A stretch of DNA of 23,560 nt, from the NCBI GenBank assembly GCA_012842725.1, contig DUSG01000124.1, positions 1-23,560 of the forward strand, in the 5' to 3' direction. The position numbers and the translations under genes were made by a program. The notes under the pieces are model-generated. The model saw only the letters and a program-made list of their open reading frames with translations, made no database searches and was not told the DNA's origin. Shown here piece after piece: positions 1 through 6,646 of this stretch (position 1 is the first letter of the stretch; each line of letters opens with the position of its first letter). Source of the DNA: Clostridiales bacterium. GTDB taxonomy: Bacteria; Bacillota; Clostridia; Lutisporales; Lutisporaceae.

Positions 1-545
1 ATGTTGTGGTCTGATATTATGAACAAACATTCAATGTCTTCTGGAGGGATATCGTGAAAAATCAATATTTCCGCATCATATCCTTTTTCTTTATCCCTCC
101 TGACTTTCATGTTTTCAGCCAGGCTTAATGAATCTGACCAATATTCTTCAACTATTTTAGGCCCATTCTTTTCTATAAATTCCTTTGCTTCTTCAAAACC
201 TTTTATGTTTTGCAAAATAAAAGGTTCAAATAACAGATTTGCTTTATTTTCATTGCAAACCCAACATTTATTTATATCTGCTTTTATTTTTAATAATGCA
301 GTGTGAGAATGCCAGGCATGATTTTCTTTAAAATTTATGCTTGCAAATATTGCTTTTTTTCTTTCAACCCATGGAGGAATATTTGGAGTTCTATGTCTAT
401 CAAAATAATCATGAAAATTATAATATTTATAATAATATGTTTTTTTATCATCAAAACGTATTCCTTCTGCTAATGTTTTCTCCAAATCCACAATACTCAC
501 TACATGATATAATGCTCTTGTCACTGAAAAGTCCTCAAATGTCAA
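1..545 (-). CDS. Partial uncharacterised protein, 3' end outside window (weakly ART/DarT-like)
   Basis: The minus strand is open for 181 codons from a TTG at 543-545 to the left edge without a stop, so the C-terminus is missing. A consensus ribosome binding site (AAGGAGG, 553-559) lies 7 nt upstream; an adjacent TTG at 546-548 is a less well spaced alternative. The protein begins MTFEDFSVTRALYHVVS and has an early 'LYHVVSIVDLEKTLAEGI' stretch, a central 'KKAIFASINF' segment, a 'CWVCNEN' motif and a late 'YDAEILIFHDIPPEDI' motif. An N-terminal YHxx...L..GI motif combined with a C-terminal AE(V/I)L(V/I)...IPPE.I motif recalls DarT/DUF4433-type and related ADP-ribosyltransferase-fold proteins. 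This is inference from motif layout only, and the usual catalytic residues could not be assigned. It is transcribed divergently from the Cys-rich gene at 634. Confidence 0.6.
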   Translation of the reverse strand, partial: MTFEDFSVTRALYHVVSIVDLEKTLAEGIRFDDKKTYYYKYYNFHDYFDRHRTPNIPPWVERKKAIFASINFKENHAWHSHTALLKIKADINKCWVCNENKANLLFEPFILQNIKGFEEAKEFIEKNGPKIVEEYWSDSLSLAENMKVRRDKEKGYDAEILIFHDIPPEDIECLFIISDHN

Positions 546-633
546 CAAATCGCCTCCTTATCCAATAATTTACCTTAATATCAATACATTAGTTTTAGCT
601 AATTGGAGAAAATTATTATAGGAGGTGTTTATC

Positions 634-813
634 CTGATTCTCATAAATTGCGCTGAAAACTGCATTTATCAAAAGGATGGCATGTGTACCTTGGAACATG
701 TAGGGAAAATTTCTAACACTACATCGACAGGTTGTGAATTTTATGTAGAAAATAATAAAAAAGTATCAATACACCAAAAAAACCTTCCACTTAGGGTCAG
801 CAGGAATCTATAA
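634..813 (+). CDS. Small Cys-rich protein, DUF1540-like, probable non-AUG start
   Basis: This short plus-strand gene encodes about 59 residues with four cysteines spaced C-x3-C-x7-C-x15-C (NCAENCIYQKDGMC...TGCEFY). The pattern resembles small clostridial Cys-rich proteins of the DUF1540 type, which may bind metal; their function is not known. A strong ribosome binding site (AGGAGGTG, 620-627) sits just upstream. The only ordinary start in frame, a GTG at 625-627, lies inside that site and cannot plausibly be used. The well-spaced codons are CTG at 634 and ATT at 637, so initiation probably uses a rare start codon; 634 is chosen here. The C-terminus (KKVSIHQKNLPLRVSRNL) is basic. A bidirectional terminator follows at once. 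The family assignment is tentative, but that this is a real gene is likely. Confidence 0.6.
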   Translation: MILINCAENCIYQKDGMCTLEHVGKISNTTSTGCEFYVENNKKVSIHQKNLPLRVSRNL

Positions 814-816
814 TAT

Positions 817-855
817 AAAAAAAGCAACAAGCTTGCGTGTAAGCTGTCGCTTTTT
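817..855. terminator. Bidirectional intrinsic terminator
   Basis: A stem-loop (arms 823-834 and 841-851, loop 835-840) is flanked by an A-run at 817-823 and a T-run at 851-855. It therefore reads as a hairpin plus U-tract on both strands. The minus-strand version is stronger because an A.C mismatch becomes a U.G wobble and seven U residues follow. It lies between the convergent stops of the Cys-rich gene (813) and the membrane protein gene (881). Confidence 0.75.
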
Positions 856-880
856 CGTATTTCCTGGGAAATATTCAACT

Positions 881-2512
881 TCATGTTATATATGGCCCAT
901 ATAAAAATACCGTTATATATAAATCATAGGCCATGAACAATAGAAATTCCGGTATTACATGTATATCTTCCACACTTTTTTTCCATGCTTTTGCCATAAT
1001 ATATGATATAGCACTGATAGAAATCATAATTAAATACTTAATAAAGGCAGGCTGCATAAAACTTGGAATCATATAGTACGATAACCCTGTGTAATAGGAG
1101 TTTGCGGTTATTAATTTAATAATCAAAAAAAGTCCTATTGCTATTGAGTAATTCAGCTTTGGATTCCAAGTGAATTTTTTTATTTCAAAAATCTCTACAA
1201 AAACAAGCCATAAAATTGCAGGTATGAATGTAAAAGCTTTTATAAAAGCTATTATTATCCCATTTATAAATGGTGATACGCAATTTGCTATTGCTATAAA
1301 ATAATCCTGTTTCGTAGGTTTATTCATAATTGAAGCATACTCTTCTCCGGTTTCGGTAAAGAAAACATCATATTTGAACTCTCCCGCTGCTTTTAAGAAT
1401 ACCAAAGCCTCATCTTCTCCATGCTTGATCAAATTGATGCCTTTTACAAAATCCAGTGTATTTGTAGAATATAATTGTTCACTGAACATCCCGTCTCTGA
1501 AATAAGCATTAAGAATCCTGAAGCCGCTGCCTGCTTTATCATCATAGTTCTCTATAAACACAGCTGACAGTTCGTCTTGTTTCTTATCCGGACATCTGAC
1601 TTCACTGACATAAACATCCGGTTGTTTTTCTCTTCCCAGCGGTTTAAGAGGTTTAAAGCTCATCTCAATATCATGAGCTTCATTTAAAGGAACTGCAGCA
1701 TAAAAGGTTTTTGCTGTTTGACCGTCCTTATTCCAGACACTGTTTTCGTAAAAAATGTAGGCATAATCATTGTCAAGTCCTATTTCCAAGTTTCCTATAC
1801 TTTCAGTCGAAATCTGGACATTCTCCACCTTGCGTGCAATAAATGTCCATTCACCATTTGAAAAATTCAAATATATTATCTCTTTTTCCATAGGGGATAT
1901 TTTCCTTATAGCAGCAGTGTGTAATATACCTGCGTCATCTACGGCTGCTGATACATAAACAGGCTCTTCAAAGTCATATACCTCTCCAATTTGGTGTACC
2001 ACTTCATCATCAGCCATAAAATATCTGAGCCCTTCTTCATTAGCTACTGCAAGAAAAATATTATTTCCTAAAGACAAGGCCTGAAAATCTTTGACTTTAT
2101 CTAATATAAGGCTTTTCTCTTCATAGGTATTGTCATTTCCTTTCTTTGAAGCATACAGCTCATAGTTTTCCGTCCAAAAAATATATGGCTCTATAATTTG
2201 GTATTTAACCAGTTTGTTTAAAGCCGCATTTGGAATGATGATATCTTCGGTCTCCTTGATTTCCGCTTTGTCCCTCTTTAATGTTGTTTTAGTAAATCTG
2301 TCTTTCTTGGCAGTCAGTATCCATATATCTTCTTCATTCATTTCTAAACTTACAATCTTTTTATAGGGAGTCTTATCTATATACAATTCTCTTGCCCATT
2401 TGTCCGAAGGCGAAGAAGTTAGATGCTTCAGATTCTGAATAGTGTGAAAAGAAAAAATAGCAAGGATAATCAATATTGTAAAAATAACAGGTAAAAATTT
2501 TCTTTTTTTCAT
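881..2512 (-). CDS. Uncharacterised membrane protein with large external beta-rich domain
   Basis: I do not recognise this 543-residue protein. It starts with a charged tip and a hydrophobic segment (about residues 8-25), which would serve as an uncleaved signal anchor. About 360 residues follow that are rich in short aromatic/beta-type stretches (for example IWILTAKKD, YIFWTENYELYA, AYIFYENSVW), a texture resembling beta-propeller or sensor regions. From about residue 400 to the end there are roughly four hydrophobic helices (ANCVSPFINGIIIAFIKAF, AILWLVFVEIF, LNYSIAIGLFLIIKLI, YLIMISISAISYIMA). The start is ATG with the site GAGGGGA about 6 nt upstream. The gene lies 145 bp downstream of oppF on the same strand, with a hairpin between them, so read-through from the opp operon is possible but not shown. 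No catalytic motif was seen. Confidence 0.8.
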   Translation of the reverse strand: MKKRKFLPVIFTILIILAIFSFHTIQNLKHLTSSPSDKWARELYIDKTPYKKIVSLEMNEEDIWILTAKKDRFTKTTLKRDKAEIKETEDIIIPNAALNKLVKYQIIEPYIFWTENYELYASKKGNDNTYEEKSLILDKVKDFQALSLGNNIFLAVANEEGLRYFMADDEVVHQIGEVYDFEEPVYVSAAVDDAGILHTAAIRKISPMEKEIIYLNFSNGEWTFIARKVENVQISTESIGNLEIGLDNDYAYIFYENSVWNKDGQTAKTFYAAVPLNEAHDIEMSFKPLKPLGREKQPDVYVSEVRCPDKKQDELSAVFIENYDDKAGSGFRILNAYFRDGMFSEQLYSTNTLDFVKGINLIKHGEDEALVFLKAAGEFKYDVFFTETGEEYASIMNKPTKQDYFIAIANCVSPFINGIIIAFIKAFTFIPAILWLVFVEIFEIKKFTWNPKLNYSIAIGLFLIIKLITANSYYTGLSYYMIPSFMQPAFIKYLIMISISAISYIMAKAWKKSVEDIHVIPEFLLFMAYDLYITVFLYGPYIT

Positions 2513-2553
2513 ACAGAATCCCCTCGGTTTATATATAAATTATGGATTAAAGT

Positions 2554-2578
2554 AGGGAATGGTTTTTCACCATTCCCT
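2554..2578 (-). terminator. Perfect 10-bp hairpin after oppF
   Basis: The arms AGGGAATGGT (2554-2563) and ACCATTCCCT (2569-2578) pair perfectly around a 5-nt loop. On the minus strand the sequence after the hairpin (ACTTTAATCC) has no real U-run, so it may be a weak terminator or an mRNA 3'-end stabiliser for the opp transcript rather than a strong terminator. It lies between the oppF stop (2658) and the next gene's start (2512). Confidence 0.55.
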
Positions 2579-2629
2579 GTACTTACATATATTGCGCCCA
2601 AAATTGACCCCAGAGCACTACCCTAGCAT

Positions 2630-2648
2630 CTTAGTTCTTAGTTCATAG
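2630..2648. repeat. Short heptad repeat patch (CTTAGTT)
   Basis: The plus strand holds two exact copies of CTTAGTT (2630-2636, 2637-2643) followed by CATAG, and a degenerate heptad register extends a little on each side. CTTAGTT differs by one base from CTGAGTT, the reverse complement of the AACTCAG unit in the array at 13923-13976. It sits about 10 bp past the oppF stop codon. Confidence 0.4.
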
Positions 2649-2657
2649 CCCTGAAAT

Positions 2658-3614
2658 CTATACATTATGGCATGCCACAAAATGATCTTTGCCTATTTCC
2701 CTAAATTCAGGCATCTCCTTTGAACATATATCAGTAGCATATCTGCATCTTGCCTTAAATCTGCATCCCGGAGGTGGATTTATTGGGCTTGGCACATCCC
2801 CTTCCAGTAGAATTCTCTTTCTTGATCTCTCTACATCCGGGTCAGCTATCGGTATAGCTGACATAAGAGCCTGAGTATAAGGATGAATCGGTCTCTTATA
2901 CAGTTCAGTGCTGGATGCCAGCTCAACCAATGTGCCTAAATACATGACTCCAACTCTGTCAGAAATATGTTTTACCATGCTTAAATCGTGAGCAATGAAA
3001 AGATAAGTGAGTTTCTTTTCATGCTGTAACTTTATCAGCAAGTTAACAACCTGAGCCTGAATGGAAACATCAAGAGCGGATATAGGCTCATCGCATACAA
3101 TAAATTGAGGTTCCACGGCCAATGCCCTTGCAATACCTATTCTTTGCCTCTGACCGCCTGAAAACTCATGAGGGAATCTATTGGCATGTTCCCTGTTAAG
3201 TCCTACGGTAGCCAATAGCTCATATATTCTTTCCATTCTTTCCTTACCTTTATATAAATTATGAATATCTATTCCTTCTCCGATTATATCTCCTACTGTC
3301 ATTCTTGGGTCAAGAGAAGCATAAGGGTCTTGGAATATCATCTGTGCTTTTTTGGTAAATTCCTTTGCTTTGTTTTTATCCAGTTTATGAACATTCATGC
3401 CGTCGAATAATACTTCGCCGCCGGTAGCATCATACAGCCTTATGATGGTTCTGCCGGCTGTCGACTTACCACAGCCTGATTCTCCAACAAGGCCAAGAGT
3501 TTCTCCTTCTCTGATGAAAAAGTTCAAATCGTCAACAGCCTTTAATACTCCGCCTCCGCCTACATGGAAGTATTTCTTTAAATCTTTAACCTCTATCAGT
3601 TTTTTTGCTTCCAT
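2658..3614 (-). CDS. oppF: Oligopeptide ABC transporter ATP-binding protein OppF
   Basis: This 318-residue ATPase subunit powers oligopeptide import together with OppD at the cytoplasmic face of the OppBC channel. Visible motifs are Walker A GESGCGKST (residues 44-52), a Q-loop in MIFQDPYASLDPR, the ABC signature FSGGQRQRIGIARAL, Walker B FIVCDEPISALD and the switch histidine in IAHDL. The C-terminal oligopeptide-transporter extension contains a Cys-rich stretch (CRFKARCRYATDIC) and ends near VACH, as usual in Opp/Dpp ATPases. The start codon overlaps the oppD stop by one base (TAATG), and the site GAGGGG lies within the oppD 3' end, indicating translational coupling. OppF rather than OppD is assigned from gene order, the second ATPase, and from the DPYASLDPR variant of the Q-loop region. 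Whether peptides or another solute are imported cannot be read from the sequence. Confidence 0.93.
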   Translation of the reverse strand: MEAKKLIEVKDLKKYFHVGGGGVLKAVDDLNFFIREGETLGLVGESGCGKSTAGRTIIRLYDATGGEVLFDGMNVHKLDKNKAKEFTKKAQMIFQDPYASLDPRMTVGDIIGEGIDIHNLYKGKERMERIYELLATVGLNREHANRFPHEFSGGQRQRIGIARALAVEPQFIVCDEPISALDVSIQAQVVNLLIKLQHEKKLTYLFIAHDLSMVKHISDRVGVMYLGTLVELASSTELYKRPIHPYTQALMSAIPIADPDVERSRKRILLEGDVPSPINPPPGCRFKARCRYATDICSKEMPEFREIGKDHFVACHNV

Positions 3615-4636
3615 TATTTCACCCCTCTTCCTATAACAGGTCTTTCAACCTGTGGTGCATAAGGATGGCCTAACCAGCAAGCTGCATAGTGATCTTTATT
3701 GTACTCCATGTTTTCCGGAGGCATTTCATAGCAAATCTCCATAGCATACTTGCATCTAGGTGCAAAAGCACATCCTTTCGGTGGAGCAAAAAGATCCGGA
3801 GGCGTTCCGGTAATCGGTACCAGATGTTCCTTAGTTTCAGCATCAAGCCTTGGTACTGATTTCAAAAGTCCCCATGTATATGGATGTTGAGGATTATAGA
3901 ATATATCTTCCACTGTACCGCTTTCTACCACTACCCCTGCATACATTACTATGATTCTTTCCGCCATTCCTGCTACGACACCAAGGTCGTGAGTAATCAA
4001 TATTATTGAAGTATCAAGCTTGGCTTTCAATTCTCTCATCAAATCCAGAATCTGAGCCTGTATCGTAACGTCAAGAGCAGTTGTAGGTTCGTCGGCAATA
4101 AGCAGTTTTGGATTACATGCCAAAGCTATTGCTATCATTGCTCTCTGCCTCATACCACCACTGAATTCATGAGGATACTGTTTAGCTCTTTTTTCAGGAT
4201 TCGGGATGCCAACCAGTTTAAGCATTTCCACTGCTTTTTCCATAGCTTCTTTTTTCCCCAAACGTTCATGTTTTATGAGGCCTTCTGCAATCTGCTTACC
4301 GACCATCATCGTCGGATTCAATGATGTCATAGGGTCCTGGAATATCATACTTATTTCAGAACCTCTTATGGCTTCCATCTGTTTATCTGAATAATTGGTT
4401 ATATCAACACCGTTGAATATGATATTACCGCTCTTGATCCTTCCCGGAGGCATAGGAATAAGCTTCATAATGGATTGGGCTGTTACGCTTTTACCGCAGC
4501 CGGATTCACCAACTATTGCTATTGCTTCAGCTCTGTTTAAATGAAATGACACACCTCTTACAGCCTTGACTTCGCCGGCATAAGTGTCAAAAGAAACATG
4601 CAAATCTTTGACTTCTAAAATTTTCTCTCTCTCCAT
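3614..4636 (-). CDS. oppD: Oligopeptide ABC transporter ATP-binding protein OppD
   Basis: This 340-residue protein is the first of two ATPase subunits of the peptide importer. It shows Walker A GESGCGKS, the Q-loop region MIFQDPMTSLNPTM typical of OppD/DppD, the signature FSGGMRQRAMIAIAL, Walker B LLIADEPTTALDVT and the switch histidine in ITHDL. A C-terminal oligopeptide-transporter region has the Cys pattern CAFAPRCKYAMEIC. The ATG start is preceded by AGGAGGTG, which overlaps the oppC stop codon; the intergenic gap is only 12 bp. Its own stop overlaps the oppF start by one base. All motifs needed for ATP hydrolysis are present, so the subunit should be active as a heterodimer with OppF. 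Confidence 0.94.
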   Translation of the reverse strand: MEREKILEVKDLHVSFDTYAGEVKAVRGVSFHLNRAEAIAIVGESGCGKSVTAQSIMKLIPMPPGRIKSGNIIFNGVDITNYSDKQMEAIRGSEISMIFQDPMTSLNPTMMVGKQIAEGLIKHERLGKKEAMEKAVEMLKLVGIPNPEKRAKQYPHEFSGGMRQRAMIAIALACNPKLLIADEPTTALDVTIQAQILDLMRELKAKLDTSIILITHDLGVVAGMAERIIVMYAGVVVESGTVEDIFYNPQHPYTWGLLKSVPRLDAETKEHLVPITGTPPDLFAPPKGCAFAPRCKYAMEICYEMPPENMEYNKDHYAACWLGHPYAPQVERPVIGRGVK

Positions 4637-4648
4637 TTACCACACCTC

Positions 4649-5563
4649 CTACTTCCTCAATCTAGGATCCAGAGCGTCTCTCAATCCATCACCGAATAAA
4701 TTCAGTGAAAGCATTGTGATGCTTATGAAAAACGCCGGAATAAACAATCTATATGGATATACCCTTAATACTGCCGCGCCGGATGATGCTAGCTGCCCCC
4801 AACTTGACATCGGAGGTTTAACTCCTAATCCTATAAAGCTGAGGAAGGCTTCCGTAAATATGGCACTTGGTATTCTCATGGTCAAGCTTACTATAATAAC
4901 ACCTAAAGTATTGGGTATTAGATGTCTGAATATCAATCTGGATGAGCTGGCACCCAATGTTCTGGCTGCCAGTACGAATTCCTGCTCCTTAAGCTGTAAT
5001 ATTTGTCCTCTAACCAATCTGGCCATACCAAGCCAACCGGTTATTGCAAAAGAGATTATGATCGGAACCACACCGGAACCAACTATAACCATTATAAGGA
5101 TTATAAATATCATTCCTGGTATGGCTATCATAACGTCTATGAAACGCATTAAAATCATATCCAATTTGCCGCCATAAAAACCTGATATACCGCCTATTAC
5201 TACACCAATCAGCGTATCCAACAATGCAGCCATCAAGCCTATAAACAGAGATACACGCGCTCCTACCCATACGCGGGCCCATAAATCTCTACCCAAATCA
5301 TCAGTTCCAAACCAATGCTCCCTGCTTGGTGGCTGTTCCGTATTTGATAAGTCAGTATCACTGTGCACATATGGCACCATCATAGGTCCTATAATTGCCA
5401 TTATAGTCATAATAATTATTACAACAAGTCCAATCATGGCTGTTTTATTCTTTTTCAATCTTCTCCATGCATCCTGCCAATAAGTGATACTAGGTCTTAC
5501 TATAGCCTGACTTTCTTCTTCATTTATTCCAACATGCCTGAATTTTTCCTTGCTTATTTCCAT
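4649..5563 (-). CDS. oppC: Oligopeptide ABC transporter permease OppC
   Basis: This 304-residue inner-membrane permease has an N-terminal cytoplasmic segment (SITYWQDAWRRLKKNKTAMIGLVV) typical of the OppC N-terminal domain. About six hydrophobic helices follow. An EAA loop (about residues 185-215, MARLVRGQILQLKEQEFVLA then ARTLGASSSRLIFRHLIPN) contacts the ATPases. The motif GTDDLGRDLWARVWVGARVS after the first external loop is characteristic of OppC/DppC. The ATG start has AAAGGAG about 8 nt upstream. The gap to oppB is 16 bp, and the oppD ribosome binding site overlaps its stop. It pairs with OppB to form the translocation channel. Length and motifs match the family. Confidence 0.94.
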   Translation of the reverse strand: MEISKEKFRHVGINEEESQAIVRPSITYWQDAWRRLKKNKTAMIGLVVIIIMTIMAIIGPMMVPYVHSDTDLSNTEQPPSREHWFGTDDLGRDLWARVWVGARVSLFIGLMAALLDTLIGVVIGGISGFYGGKLDMILMRFIDVMIAIPGMIFIILIMVIVGSGVVPIIISFAITGWLGMARLVRGQILQLKEQEFVLAARTLGASSSRLIFRHLIPNTLGVIIVSLTMRIPSAIFTEAFLSFIGLGVKPPMSSWGQLASSGAAVLRVYPYRLFIPAFFISITMLSLNLFGDGLRDALDPRLRK

Positions 5564-5579
5564 ATAGTCGGCTCCTTTC

Positions 5580-6497
5580 TTACTTGCCTACTCTGATTCT
5601 GGGATCAACCAATCCATAGGCTATATCCACCAGGAAGTTCATAAATACCAGGAAAGCTCCATAGAATATTGTCAATCCCATAACCATGGTATAATCTAGA
5701 TTTTGTATGCTCAACACATAGTGTCGTCCCAAACCGGGAATAGCAAATATCTGCTCTACCACGAAAGTACCTGTGAGAAGTGTGGCTACCAAAGGCCCCA
5801 TTACTGTAACTACAGGCAGGATAGCATTTCTTATCTGATGCTTAACAGTAACCTGAAAAGGAGACAATCCTTTTGCTTTAGCTGTCTTTATATAATCTTG
5901 ACCTACAACCTCCAACATGCTGGTACGCATAAGTCTTGCAATCAAAGCTAATGTACCTAAACCTAATGCGAATGTAGGCATTATTGTATGAGCAAAGCTC
6001 TTCCACTGAGCAACAGGAAGTATCTTCCATTTAATACCAAACAGATATTGTATTAACGCCCCGACAATAAAGCTGGGTACGGAAACACCAATTACGGCAA
6101 TAACCATGCTGGCATAATCCCATCCTTTATTATGATTAAGGGCTGCAATAATACCAAGAATAAGTCCGACAGTAACAGAAAAGATTAAAGAACGAATACC
6201 TAACTCTGCAGAGGCCGGAAAAGCATCTGCAATTATAGCATTTACAGTTCTGTTTTTATATCGTAGTGAATAACCCATGTCACCTTTTAACAAATTGGAC
6301 ATATATGTGGCATACTGTACCGGCAGAGGTTTGTCCAATCCATAATACCTCATCATGTTAGCTTTTATCTCCGGTGTAATCTTTTCGCTCAAGAATGGAT
6401 CTCCAGGCAACGCTCTTACCAGGAAAAATGTCAATGTTACCAAAATCCATACCGTTATGATTGAGACAATGAATCTTTTTATAATGTACCTGACCAA
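5580..6497 (-). CDS. oppB: Oligopeptide ABC transporter permease OppB
   Basis: This 305-residue membrane permease begins MVRYIIKRFIVSIITVWILVTLTFFLVRALPGDP, the usual OppB/DppB N-terminal helix and PGDP motif. It contains the EAA coupling loop (IARLMRTSMLEVVGQDYIKT then AKAKGLSP) and about six membrane spans. The start is TTG at 6495-6497; it is supported by GGAGGTG 7 nt upstream and by family alignment at this point. A 149-bp gap with a long hairpin separates it from oppA, whereas oppC follows after 16 bp, so the oppBCDF block is tightly coupled and probably expressed at a lower level than oppA. Confidence 0.94.
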   Translation of the reverse strand: MVRYIIKRFIVSIITVWILVTLTFFLVRALPGDPFLSEKITPEIKANMMRYYGLDKPLPVQYATYMSNLLKGDMGYSLRYKNRTVNAIIADAFPASAELGIRSLIFSVTVGLILGIIAALNHNKGWDYASMVIAVIGVSVPSFIVGALIQYLFGIKWKILPVAQWKSFAHTIMPTFALGLGTLALIARLMRTSMLEVVGQDYIKTAKAKGLSPFQVTVKHQIRNAILPVVTVMGPLVATLLTGTFVVEQIFAIPGLGRHYVLSIQNLDYTMVMGLTIFYGAFLVFMNFLVDIAYGLVDPRIRVGK

Positions 6498-6573
6498 ATA
6501 TAGGCACCTCCAAACTTAATTTGTGAATTTTTTATGAAATAACTGTGATTATTTTAAGAAATTTTATCTCAAA

Positions 6574-6622
6574 TACGGGACAAAGGTATATGGTGGTTGA
6601 CCATATACCTTTGTCTCTCGTA
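6574..6622 (-). promoter_or_regulatory. Long intercistronic hairpin between oppA and oppB
   Basis: Arms at 6580-6594 and 6600-6614 pair perfectly over 15 bp around a 5-nt loop (GGTTG on the plus strand). Partial pairing continues outward through TACG at the 5' end and CGTA at the 3' end with a small bulge. On the minus strand it starts about 33 nt after the oppA stop codon and has no U-run after it. It therefore looks like an mRNA stabiliser or partial attenuator that raises oppA relative to oppBCDF, a known arrangement in binding-protein operons, rather than a full terminator. Confidence 0.7.
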
Positions 6623-6646
6623 TTATATAACTATTTTATTTTTCCA

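Noticed and set aside
4584..5177. 197-codon plus-strand frame opposite oppC and oppD
   Set aside because: It spans the ends of two real genes on the other strand and has no recognisable domain.
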